DNA from: an uncultured Blastocatellia bacterium
Lineage (GTDB): Bacteria > Acidobacteriota > Blastocatellia > Pyrinomonadales > Pyrinomonadaceae
Direction of reading: 5' to 3'
Length of the DNA: 64,000 bases
Assembly (NCBI GenBank): GCA_946480785.1
Contig: CAMLLD010000014.1
Span: 23,347 to 87,346 of the forward strand
Below are positions 9,716 through 18,800 of the stretch, in pieces (within the stretch, counting starts at the first letter, position 1; each line of letters starts with the position of its first letter). The notes beneath the pieces are model-generated. The model did not search any database. It was not told the origin of the DNA and saw only the letters and a program-made list of their open reading frames with translations. The position numbers and the translations under genes are program-made.

Positions 9716-9783
9716 CTCAATTCGGACACTGTCATGTCTCGTGGGAGCTACTTCGCACTAGAGTGATGATATGTGTTTCTTTG

Positions 9784-10173
9784 TTAATTCTTCAACTCCA
9801 CGAGCTCCAACCGAATCGTAGTCTTCCCGATGTTCTCGGCCCAGTGCGTGACGGGGTCGCGATAGATTACGTCGCCGGTTTTGAACTCGGCTTCGACTGC
9901 GGTGCCGTCGAGACCATGCGTGCGGACCTTCCCGCCTTCAATCACGTAAATCACATAAGCGGGATGTGAGTGAAGCTGTTCTTTGGCACCCGGTTTGAGC
10001 GTAGCTTCGAGCACGCGCACACGGTCGTTCTCGAGTTTCAAGGCGATGGTCTTCGAGTTTACGACGAGCGGGTCTTGCGAGCGCGCAGTGGCGCTTCGCA
10101 TGAGTCCAGTTGCGAGCAATGGTGTGAATCCAGTTGCGAGTAGTGCAGCTATCAAGATATACATTCGCTTCAT
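9784..10173 (-). CDS. Exported cupin-domain protein
   Basis: 129 residues from the ATG at 10173, which has AAGGAG 7 nt upstream. Longer in-frame starts lack such a site. A signal peptide (about 1-22, MKRMYILIAALLATGF...) is followed by one cupin fold with the metal-site pattern HSHPAY...EGGKVR and a second half DVIYRDPVTHWAEN. Single cupins bind a metal or small ligand; the exact substrate cannot be told. The gene diverges from the metallo-hydrolase at 10210 with only 36 bp between starts, so their promoters must overlap. Confidence 0.8.
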   Translation of the reverse strand: MKRMYILIAALLATGFTPLLATGLMRSATARSQDPLVVNSKTIALKLENDRVRVLEATLKPGAKEQLHSHPAYVIYVIEGGKVRTHGLDGTAVEAEFKTGDVIYRDPVTHWAENIGKTTIRLELVELKN

Positions 10174-10209
10174 CTTCTTGCTCCTTTTCCGGGAACACAG
10201 ATTACACGT

Positions 10210-11151
10210 ATGCAACAGACGCGTCGACAATTCTTACGCACCGCCGGCAGTTTTGCGCTTTCGTGCTCGCTGCTGCCGCAAATCGGCTTCGGCCAGCAGA
10301 AGACAAAGACGCGCCTGATTCTGCTCGGCACGAAAGGTGGACCACGAGTCGGCGAAGCAGGCCGCAGCAATCCCTCGACGCTGATCCTGATCAACGACGT
10401 TCCGTATCTTGTCGACTGCGGCTACGGCACGTCGCGGCAACTGCTGAGCGCCAACGTGCCGTTGAACCGCCTGCGCTACATCTTCATCACACATCATCAC
10501 TCGGATCACAATCTCGAGTTTGGACCACTCGTTTACAACGCGTGGATCACCGGCATTCCCGCGCACATCGACGCTTATGGCCCACCAGGCTTAGCAAAGA
10601 TGTCAGCCGATTTCTTCAACTATGAAAAATTTGATATCGACACGCGCATGGTTGACGAAGGCCGTCCCGATCCGCGCAAGCTGGTAACGGTCCATGAGTT
10701 TGATAAACAAGGCGTGGTACTGATGAATGATGAAGTGAAAGTGGGTTCGTGTCGCGTGCGTCACCCGCCGATCACGCAAGCTTACGCTTATCGCTTCGAC
10801 GCCGCCGATCGTTCTATCGTGATTTCAGGCGACACCGCTTACTCACCGGAGCTCGCTGAATTTGCCAAAGGCGCGGACGTGCTGGTCCATGAAATCATGT
10901 ACCTGCCCGGCATTGAGGCACTCATCAGCCGTCTACCAAATGCAAAGCGACTGCGCGAACACTTGATGGCCGCGCACACGCTGCCGGAAGACGTCGGCAA
11001 AGTCGCGGCGCAAGCAGAAGTCAAAACACTCGTGCTGTCACACTTCGTGCCCGGTGACGATGCTTCGATCACCGACGATCAGTGGTCCGAAGGCGTGCGC
11101 AAGCACTTCAAAGGACGCGTGATCGTCGGCAAAGATTTGCTGGAGATTTAG
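10210..11151 (+). CDS. Tat-exported MBL-fold metallo-hydrolase
   Basis: 313 residues. The N-terminus has a twin-arginine signal (TRRQFLRTAG) followed by a hydrophobic stretch. The mature part is a metallo-beta-lactamase fold of the RNase Z/arylsulfatase-like branch: HHHSDHN motif near residue 95, a late SGDT segment with the bridging Asp, and a C-terminal LSHFVP. It probably hydrolyses a small ester or cyclic phosphodiester outside the cytoplasm; the substrate is not predictable. Its stop overlaps the convergent transglycosylase stop by 4 bp. Confidence 0.85.
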   Translation: MQQTRRQFLRTAGSFALSCSLLPQIGFGQQKTKTRLILLGTKGGPRVGEAGRSNPSTLILINDVPYLVDCGYGTSRQLLSANVPLNRLRYIFITHHHSDHNLEFGPLVYNAWITGIPAHIDAYGPPGLAKMSADFFNYEKFDIDTRMVDEGRPDPRKLVTVHEFDKQGVVLMNDEVKVGSCRVRHPPITQAYAYRFDAADRSIVISGDTAYSPELAEFAKGADVLVHEIMYLPGIEALISRLPNAKRLREHLMAAHTLPEDVGKVAAQAEVKTLVLSHFVPGDDASITDDQWSEGVRKHFKGRVIVGKDLLEI

Positions 11152-12029
11152 GAAGCGGGCTTTTTGGTGTAGCGCTTCAGGATTAGCTTCACGTAGTTGC
11201 GCGTCTCGTCGTACGGCGGAATCGAATTGCCATACTTCATCACCGCGCCCTCACCGGCATTGTAACCGGCCAGCGCAAGATCGACGCGGCCATTGAACAT
11301 CAGCAGCAGGTCCTTCAGATAACGCGTGCCGCCCTTGATGTTCTGCGCGACGTCGTAAGGATTCGTCACGCCATAGCGAGCGGCAGTGTCAGGCATGAGT
11401 TGCATCAGCCCCTGCGCGCCTTTCGGGCTGACCGCGCCAGACATGAAGCTCGACTCCTGCGACATCAGACAATAAATAAGATAAGGATCGACGCCGTACT
11501 GCCCGCCGTAAAGCTTGATCAGACCATCCACGCGGCTGTTGCCGGTCGACCAGGCGAGACTCGAGGAACTACCCATCAACGTCGACTCGGCGCCCGCGAT
11601 CATCAACGGCACGGGCTGATTCGCAACCGCGATTTCTTTCGCCACCGACTCAACCTTGGCGCGCGCCTCTTCGAGAGCCTTCTGGCCCCGCTCAAACTCG
11701 ACCCGCGAGATAATCCCGTCGTTATAAAGTTGCTGTGACTGTTGCTGCTGTTTTTCGAGCCTCTGCACTTCGTTCTCATAAAGCGTGGAGAGCTCGGTCA
11801 GGCTCGACTTCAGTGCGGCTTTGGGATCCGCAGGAGACGGGGTGGCAGCCGATGACTGCGGGGGAACGGCGGCTTGCGTGGAAAGAGCAGCCTGCGGCGT
11901 CTGGGCCGAGGCAACTGCAACAAACCCGAACATAACAAAGCCGAGCAAGAGCACGGCTTTTGAAAAACGGCGTGCAATGTGATCAAAAACCAAACAGTAA
12001 GTTCCTCCTCGCAGAGTTAGACACCCCAA
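11148..12029 (-). CDS. Lytic transglycosylase (SLT domain)
   Basis: 293 residues. An N-terminal membrane or signal segment (about 20-42) is followed by a Pro/Ala-rich linker, a coiled coil rich in Gln (about 75-125) and a C-terminal goose-lysozyme-like SLT domain. Catalytic Glu is in MSQESSF; the other family motifs GAQGLMQLMP, NI.GGT.YL and ALAGYNAGEG are all present. The enzyme cleaves peptidoglycan glycan strands in the periplasm, leaving 1,6-anhydro ends. The exact start is uncertain; the first ATG is used because the hydrophobic segment follows it. Confidence 0.88.
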   Translation of the reverse strand: MGCLTLRGGTYCLVFDHIARRFSKAVLLLGFVMFGFVAVASAQTPQAALSTQAAVPPQSSAATPSPADPKAALKSSLTELSTLYENEVQRLEKQQQQSQQLYNDGIISRVEFERGQKALEEARAKVESVAKEIAVANQPVPLMIAGAESTLMGSSSSLAWSTGNSRVDGLIKLYGGQYGVDPYLIYCLMSQESSFMSGAVSPKGAQGLMQLMPDTAARYGVTNPYDVAQNIKGGTRYLKDLLLMFNGRVDLALAGYNAGEGAVMKYGNSIPPYDETRNYVKLILKRYTKKPAS

Positions 12030-12063
12030 ACGACCATGTGGTTGCGAGAGTTTCGTGAAAATT

Positions 12064-13068
12064 TTAACCGCCTGTGCGATTCAATTTGAAGATGCGAAAC
12101 AGGTAGTAATAGGACGGAAACAGCACGATCGCGCCGAGCACGAGCGCGCCCAGGAGCAACTCAAGGGTGAGCGGCGGCGCAGCGGCTGAGCTGATCGTGA
12201 GATCGGGTTCGACGACGTTGGGAAACTGTGCGAAGGCCCAGCCCAGCAGGATCATCGTGACCTGCGCGGCGGCGCAAAATCGCGCGATGCGGTAGCGCCG
12301 GGTCCAAAGCGCAACGAATGCGCTCGTCGCAAAGATCGCGGTAAGAATGTGCAGACCGAGGGCCCACCACGTCCGGCTGATACCCGCGCGAACGGTCGGC
12401 GCGCCTGTCTTCGCCAGCATGAAAACCGTGAGCGCCAAAAGTCCGACAACGACACCCGACAAGAGGGCGCGCCAGCGAAAGTCTTCCTGCAATTCGCGCT
12501 CGGGCGCTTCCACCGTTAAATAAACTGCCGCGAGGAACGCAAACAACGCGAGCGCAAAAAAGCCGACGGAGAGCGGAAAAGGCGCGAGCCACGAACGCAA
12601 GAAACCACTCGTAACAACGCCGTCGGAGACGCGGATCGTGCCCGAAGCGATCGCACCGAGAATCGTTCCCAAAAGAATCGGCGTGATGATGCTCGCGATC
12701 GAAAAGACGAGACTCCAACGACGTTGCACGTCATCACGCTGCACGTCGTAAGTACGAAACGTGAACGCGGTGCCGCGCAGCACGATGCCGATCAGCATAA
12801 GGGTGAGCGGGATGTGCAACGCCGTCGCGATCGTCGCAAACGCCGGTGGAAACGCCGTGAAGAGCATCACGACGACCAGGATCAACCAAACGTGGTTCGC
12901 TTCCCACACCGGACTGATCGCTTCCGCGATGAGCGCACGCTGCCGCCGCGCGCGTGGTCCAAACGCGAAGAGGTCCCAAACGCCGCCGCCATAATCCGCG
13001 CCACCCAAAAGCGCGTAGAGCACGAGCGACGCGACCATCACGCCCGCGACGATCACTTCAAGCGACAA
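12064..13068 (-). CDS. cydB: Cytochrome bd ubiquinol oxidase subunit II
   Basis: 334 residues with about eight or nine hydrophobic helices. The N-terminal GGADYGGGVWDLF motif is typical of CydB in the short-Q-loop (CIO-like) branch. CydB supports the haem-carrying subunit CydA in the cytoplasmic membrane, and the complex reduces O2 to water from quinol with high affinity. The gene overlaps the end of cydA by 11 bp, so the two are co-translated. No CydX-like small subunit was seen downstream. Confidence 0.95.
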   Translation of the reverse strand: MSLEVIVAGVMVASLVLYALLGGADYGGGVWDLFAFGPRARRQRALIAEAISPVWEANHVWLILVVVMLFTAFPPAFATIATALHIPLTLMLIGIVLRGTAFTFRTYDVQRDDVQRRWSLVFSIASIITPILLGTILGAIASGTIRVSDGVVTSGFLRSWLAPFPLSVGFFALALFAFLAAVYLTVEAPERELQEDFRWRALLSGVVVGLLALTVFMLAKTGAPTVRAGISRTWWALGLHILTAIFATSAFVALWTRRYRIARFCAAAQVTMILLGWAFAQFPNVVEPDLTISSAAAPPLTLELLLGALVLGAIVLFPSYYYLFRIFKLNRTGG

Positions 13069-14401
13069 CGCGCGCCTCCCTGACTTTCGGTTCGGGAACT
13101 TTCGGACTCGCCGCCACCTGTCGCAGCAGCAGGAACACGGTGATGATCGCGAGAAAGATGTAGAGCACGGTGAACGTTACGAACGGCACGACGAGGCCGG
13201 GCATCGGCGTTACCGCTTCGGCGGTGCGCATCACGCCGTAGATGATCCACGGTTGCCGTCCGACTTCGGTGACGGTCCAACCAGTTTCGATGGCGACAAA
13301 ACCGAGCGGCGCGGCAACCACGATCGCGCGCAGGAACCACTTCGAATCAGCCCACTTCCGATCGCGCCGGCCGCGCAGAAAACGCCACGCGGCCCAAAGC
13401 GCAACCAGCATCATCGCCACGCCGCACGCGACCATGATCTGAAAACTAACGTGCACGATCGCGACCGGCGGGTGTACGTCGGCCGGGAAATCATTCAAGC
13501 CTTTTACGACTGATTGCGGATCACCGTACGCAAGCAGGCTCAACCCGTACGGAATCTCGATAGCGTGGCGTGTCTCGCGTGCCGCTTCATCAGGTAAACC
13601 ACCGATACGCAACGGCGCGCCTTTCTCTGTTTGGAATTGCCCTTCAAAGGCAGCGAGTTTAACGGGTTGAGTTTTCGCGACAGACTTCGCGATCAGATCG
13701 CCACTGAATGGTTGCAGGATCGCCGCCACGCCACCGACGACGAGTGCGATACCTAGCGCGGCTTTGTGAAAGTGATTGTGCGGATCGCGTCGCAGCATGA
13801 ACGCGTGAATGCCCGCGACGACAAAACCCGTCGCCGCATACGCCGCGAGCGTCATGTGCAGCGTTTGTCCGAACGCCGCCGGGTTCAGCATTCCCGCGAT
13901 AGGATCGATGTCGACGAGCTTGCCGTCGACGAGTCGAAAACCAGTCGGCGCGTTCATCCATGCGTTCGCGATCACGACGAAGATGCCGGAGAGTGTGCCG
14001 CTCACCGCTACCATCACGCCGGCAAACAGATGCGCGCGCGGCGGCACGCGCTTCCAGCCGTAAAGATAGATGCCGAGAAAAATGCCTTCCGTGAAGAACG
14101 CGAAGCCTTCGAGCGAGAACGGCATGCCGATGATCGCGCCCGCGTAGCCCATGAACGCCGGCCACAACAAGCCGAGCTCAAACGAAAGCACCGTTCCCGA
14201 AACCGCGCCGACGGCGAAGAGTATCGCCGTGCCCTTGGCCCAACGTTGGGCCAACGTCAGATAAACGTCCTCTTCCGTGCGCAGCCATTTCCACTCGGCG
14301 ATCACCATCAACGCGGGCATCGCAATACCGATCGCCGCGAAGATGATGTGGAAAGCGAGCGACATCGCCATCTGGGAACGCGCCGCTAGTAGATCGTCCA
14401 T
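13058..14401 (-). CDS. cydA: Cytochrome bd ubiquinol oxidase subunit I
   Basis: 447 residues with about nine membrane helices. The haem b595 ligand His18 is in SLAFHIIFA. Conserved glutamates are in the SLEGFAFFTEGIFLGIYLYG helix. The GRQPW signature lies near residue 380. The length fits the short Q-loop form. CydA carries haems b558, b595 and d and oxidises quinol on the outer face. cydB follows with an 11-bp overlap. No canonical ribosome site is visible before the ATG, so the exact start is slightly uncertain. No redox regulator is adjacent. Confidence 0.95.
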   Translation of the reverse strand: MDDLLAARSQMAMSLAFHIIFAAIGIAMPALMVIAEWKWLRTEEDVYLTLAQRWAKGTAILFAVGAVSGTVLSFELGLLWPAFMGYAGAIIGMPFSLEGFAFFTEGIFLGIYLYGWKRVPPRAHLFAGVMVAVSGTLSGIFVVIANAWMNAPTGFRLVDGKLVDIDPIAGMLNPAAFGQTLHMTLAAYAATGFVVAGIHAFMLRRDPHNHFHKAALGIALVVGGVAAILQPFSGDLIAKSVAKTQPVKLAAFEGQFQTEKGAPLRIGGLPDEAARETRHAIEIPYGLSLLAYGDPQSVVKGLNDFPADVHPPVAIVHVSFQIMVACGVAMMLVALWAAWRFLRGRRDRKWADSKWFLRAIVVAAPLGFVAIETGWTVTEVGRQPWIIYGVMRTAEAVTPMPGLVVPFVTFTVLYIFLAIITVFLLLRQVAASPKVPEPKVREARVVA

Positions 14402-14503
14402 GATTGTTTACAGTATCGCCGAGAAAAGTGAGGAAGGAAAACGAGGATTCAGGTATTGATCATCGCTCCAGGCACTCAGTAAGATTTCGCCCGCTTAACA
14501 CGA

Positions 14504-15283
14504 ATGGATCGTCACCCGAACATCAACCGGCGTGAGTTCTGTTGTCTTGCCGGTACTTCGCTCGCGTCAGTTGCGATCGGCAGCGCTTGCAGTCGCATCG
14601 GCGGCGTGAGCCTCGCGAGTGACGGCAGAATTACCGCGCGTCCGCGCAGCAATATAAAGACGACCGCGACCGGCCAAATCACACTCAACCTGGACCAGAA
14701 CCGTAAAGCGATTCTGCAAATCCCGGCGAGCGCCAGTTCGACTCCTCTTCCCTTCTTATTGATGCTGCACGGCGCGACGCAAAGCGCTGACGATATGTTC
14801 TGGTATCTCGGCGCAACGCCGGATGAAGCGGGCGTTGTCGTATTGGCCCCAAACGCGCGCGACACGACGTGGGATGCCATCGGCGGCAGTTTCGGTGAGG
14901 ACGTTCTTTATCTAAACAACGCGCTCGAACGCGTCTTCGAGACGGTCGCGATCGATCCAGCACGCATCGCGATCGGCGGGTTCTCCGACGGCGCTTCATA
15001 TGGTCTTTCGCTCGGACTAATCAACGGCGATCTCTTCAGCCGCGTCGCGGCGTTCTCGCCGGGCTTCCTGATCGGTGGCACTCCGCACGGCAAGCCGCAG
15101 ATCTTCATCTCACACGGCACGCACGATCATATTCTGCCGATCGATCGCTGCGGACGCCGCATAGCCGCGGGTCTGATTGCGAATGGTTATGACGTGACGT
15201 TTCGGGAGTTTGACGGCGACCACGAGATTCCCGCTGCCGTCGCGCATGAAGGCATGACGTGGATCGCTGCCTCAAGGTCTTGA
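14504..15283 (+). CDS. Secreted alpha/beta-hydrolase, LpqC/PHB-depolymerase-like esterase
   Basis: 259 residues. The N-terminus combines a twin-arginine-like motif (NRREFCCLAG) with a lipobox-like GSAC, so it may be an exported lipoprotein. The mature domain shows the oxyanion segment LMLHGATQSADDM, nucleophile elbow GGFSDGAS, a late SHGTHDHILPID with the acid, and a FDGDHEIP His. This is a complete catalytic triad of the phospholipase/carboxylesterase and PHB-depolymerase-like families. The last 12 bp overlap the convergent gene at 15272. Confidence 0.85.
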   Translation: MDRHPNINRREFCCLAGTSLASVAIGSACSRIGGVSLASDGRITARPRSNIKTTATGQITLNLDQNRKAILQIPASASSTPLPFLLMLHGATQSADDMFWYLGATPDEAGVVVLAPNARDTTWDAIGGSFGEDVLYLNNALERVFETVAIDPARIAIGGFSDGASYGLSLGLINGDLFSRVAAFSPGFLIGGTPHGKPQIFISHGTHDHILPIDRCGRRIAAGLIANGYDVTFREFDGDHEIPAAVAHEGMTWIAASRS

Positions 15284-15727
15284 AGAACGTTCGGGTGACG
15301 GCCGCGGAAACGTGACGGACTTGAAGATCTCTTCTGCTACGGGAAGCATCGCCGCATCGTCGCTCTCCAGCCGCATGTAAAGCTGGACCTCGCCCTTCTC
15401 CCAGTTGCCGACATTCAACTCTGCTGTGTAGAGGCGCTCGTGTGAATAGGTGCGAATGTTTGCACGCAGACCACGAAGTCTCGTCGTGGTCTCGTGATAA
15501 TCGTGCATCCAGTCTTGCTGTCGATCGTTGTAAGCGACGGATTCCGATTGGCCCCAGACGATGATGAGTTTCGTTTGGTCTTTGTCATATTCGGCGCGCA
15601 CGTCGTCTGGTCCGCTCCCAGCGCGTTGCGTGAACCCGTCGGGCAGTCGGAAAGTAAACAGCCCGTGGAAGTCGATCGTCTGCCATCCCGCTGCGCTCAG
15701 TATCAGAAATAAAGCGATCGTTTTCAT
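15272..15727 (-). CDS. Small secreted hypothetical protein
   Basis: 151 residues from the ATG at 15727, chosen because a short signal peptide (MKTIALFLILSAAGWQ) starts there; a longer frame lacks it. The mature part is rich in aromatic and charged residues, with FHGLFTFRLPDGF near its N-terminus. It resembles small exported proteins that bind a ligand through a compact alpha/beta fold, but no family is recognised. It is convergent with the esterase gene and divergent from the giant BNR protein gene. Confidence 0.7.
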   Translation of the reverse strand: MKTIALFLILSAAGWQTIDFHGLFTFRLPDGFTQRAGSGPDDVRAEYDKDQTKLIIVWGQSESVAYNDRQQDWMHDYHETTTRLRGLRANIRTYSHERLYTAELNVGNWEKGEVQLYMRLESDDAAMLPVAEEIFKSVTFPRPSPERSSRP

Positions 15728-15850
15728 GCTTTGCGTCTTGTTGACCAGCTTGACTTCAACTATAATGCCGCGCCTCAAGTCGGTCTAGTCGCAGTAACCC
15801 AACTCCCTGGCATTAACCATCGCCCTTCACTGAAAGGAAAATTGCAAGCA

Positions 15851-18800
15851 ATGCGTCGCCTTATTACATCTCTGACCCTGATCTGCATGCTGCTCGCGAA
15901 CGGCGTGACTTCGCAGGCACGCAAAAACCCCCTGAAACAAACGAAATCACGCACCGAAGCAAAAACCCCAAAATCTTCGGCCCCCCAAAAGCAGGTCGCC
16001 CGTCGCGAGCGTGAATCAGCCAAAGACAAGGCGACGCGACGTGAACTCATCAAACGCAATCCCCGTCTCAAATCACTTTTCAAGCCCGAGGTCGATGCCG
16101 ATAACGATCGCACCGACCAACCACAGGAAGCAATGGAGTGGTATTTGAAAAAGCGTCTGCCTAAAGGCGAGAAGGTGTTGCCCGTGGAGCGCTACTTCGA
16201 AGCGAAAGAGAAGATCAAAAAGATGAAGCGCTTCTCGACTCGCGGCAACAAGAACCTCCCGCCGGCACAGGACACGGAAGAGCTTCTCGGCGATGGCGGT
16301 GAAGATCCTGAGTTTCCAAACGGAACGGGCGGCGGTGGCGCGGGTGACGGTAGCGCCTCCACCAGCGGCGCACTCGGCACGTGGCAATCGATTGGACCAG
16401 GCAACGTCGGCGGCCGCACGCGCGCGTTGGTGATCGATCCCGTCGATCCCAACACTATGTATTCGGCCGGAGTTGCCGGTGGCGTGTGGAAAACTACGAA
16501 TGCCGGTAGTTCGTGGGCGCCTTTGAACGACTTTCTCGCCAACATCGCAGTCACGGTTTTGGCGATGGATCCCAACGATCACAACACGCTCTACGCCGGC
16601 ACCGGTGAGGGTTTCTTCAACGCTGACGGCGTTCGCGGCGCGGGTATCTTCAAGACTAACGACGCTGGCGCACACTGGACGCGTCTCGCTTCGACCGCGT
16701 CGAATACAAACTTCTTCTTCATCGCCGACATCGTCGTCAGTCCGGCGAACAGTCAACACGTCTACGCGGCGACGCGCACTGGTGTGTGGCGCAGTCTCGA
16801 CGGCGGCGCAAACTGGACGCAGGTGATCGTTTCGAATGCCGCTAACGGCGCGAACGGCGCGATGGACCTCGTGATGCGCACCGATCAGGCGACTGATTAC
16901 ATCTACGCCGCAGTCGGCACGTTCGCGCGTTCACACATCTTCCGTAACACAGACGCGGGCGGTTCCGGCACGTGGGTCGACGTTTTCTCCGATCCGGTCG
17001 GCGGCCGCACTTCTTTAGCGATCGCGCCCTCGAATCAGAACACGATCTATGCGATGGTCGCTTGCATCTCCTGCGGCGCGGGTACGAATCCGAACTTCCC
17101 GACTGCCAACTACACCGATGGTCTGCTCGGAGTTTTCCGTTCGCAGTCAGCCGGTGATGCCGGTTCATGGACCACGCAGGTGCGCAACAACAGTGCGAAC
17201 CTGCAAGACACGCTGTTGCTCACAAACCCGGTCAACGGCGCATTTTTGCAGTGCGGTTTCGGATCGAGTCAGTTTATTAATCAAGGCTGGTACGACAACG
17301 TGCTGGCGGTCGATCCGACGGATGAAAACAAGGTTTGGGCCGGCGGCATCGACGTGTTCCGTTCCGATAACGGCGGTGTCAACTGGGCCGTTGCATCGTA
17401 TTGGTGGTTCCAGGGAAACGGCACACCGCCTAACAACGGCGATCCGCAACTGGTCCACGCCGACAATCACGTTCTCGTTTTTCACCCGCAGTACAACGGC
17501 ACTACAAATCAAACGCTCATCGTCGGCGACGACGGCGGTATCTACAAAACCGACAACGCGAAGACCGGAAACGTTGGTTATGTGAACGGCATCAATCCGA
17601 GCGGCGGAACGATCACTAACGCGAGTCCGATCTGCGGCAACGAGTTCACGCCAGGCGGCTTCTTTACAGTTCCCTCGCCGGTGATTTGGGCTCCTTTAAA
17701 TAATGGCTACGCGGTGACGCAGTTCTATCACGGCCTGCCTTATCCGAACGGACAAACCTATTTCGGCGGCGCGCAGGACAACGGCACCAATCGCGGCACG
17801 GACGCGGCTGGTCCAAATGCGTGGGCGCGCATCAACGGCGGTGACGGTGGTTACGTGGCTGTCAATCCGCAGAACACGAACACCATCTTTTTCGAGACGA
17901 CGGGTCTTTCATTGCGTCGTTCGACGAATGGCGGCGCGAGTTCCGCGTCGGTGATCACGGGCATTGCCGGAGACGCGTTCCCGTTCATCACCGTCTTCAG
18001 AATGGATCCGAACGTTCCGACGCGTTTGTGGATCGGCGGCCAGTTCATGTGGCGCAGCGATAACAACGCGACGAACTGGACCAGGACGAGCAATGCGGCG
18101 CAAACGGGCGGTTCGATTACAGCGATGGCGATCGCGCCCGGTAATTCCAACGTCGTCATTGACGGCGCGGCTTCCGGTCAGCTCCGCCGGACCACGATCG
18201 GCACCACGGCGAACGCTGCGAGTGTGTTGAATACCGTATGGCTGCAATCGTTCACGCCGCGCGGCAACGGCAACGGCACGATCTCGTGGGTTGAATATGA
18301 CCCGTCGAACAGCAATAACGTCTGGGCCACTATTTCAACCTTCAACGTTGCTCCAAACGCACAGGGTACGGGCGCTGGTCACGTGTTCAAGAGCACCAAC
18401 GGCGGCGCGACCTGGACTCTCGCCGACGGCACGCAGACGCCGGGTAACGTCAACGCGATTCCCGACATTCCGGCGCACTCGGTGGTTATCGATCCGAACG
18501 ACAATCAACGCATCTACGTCGGCACCGATCTCGGTGTGTTTGTTTCGCTCGACGGCGGCGCGAACTGGGCGCGTGAGACGACGGGCTTCTCGAACACCGT
18601 GGTCGAATCGATGTCGGCTGTGAACAATAACGGCGTCACGACGCTGTTTGCTTTCACGCACGGTCGCGGTACTTTCAAGGTCACGATTCCCACTTCGTGC
18701 GCGACTGTTTCGCCGACGACGCAAGCCTTCTTCTCGCCCGGAAATACCGGCAACGTCACGGTGACGAAGAACCTGTCAGCGACCGCGCCCTGCGATTGGA

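Noticed and set aside
13766..14389. Long plus-strand frame within cydA
   Set aside because: Antisense shadow of the well-supported cydA gene, common in GC-rich DNA; its Arg/His-rich translation is typical of such shadows.
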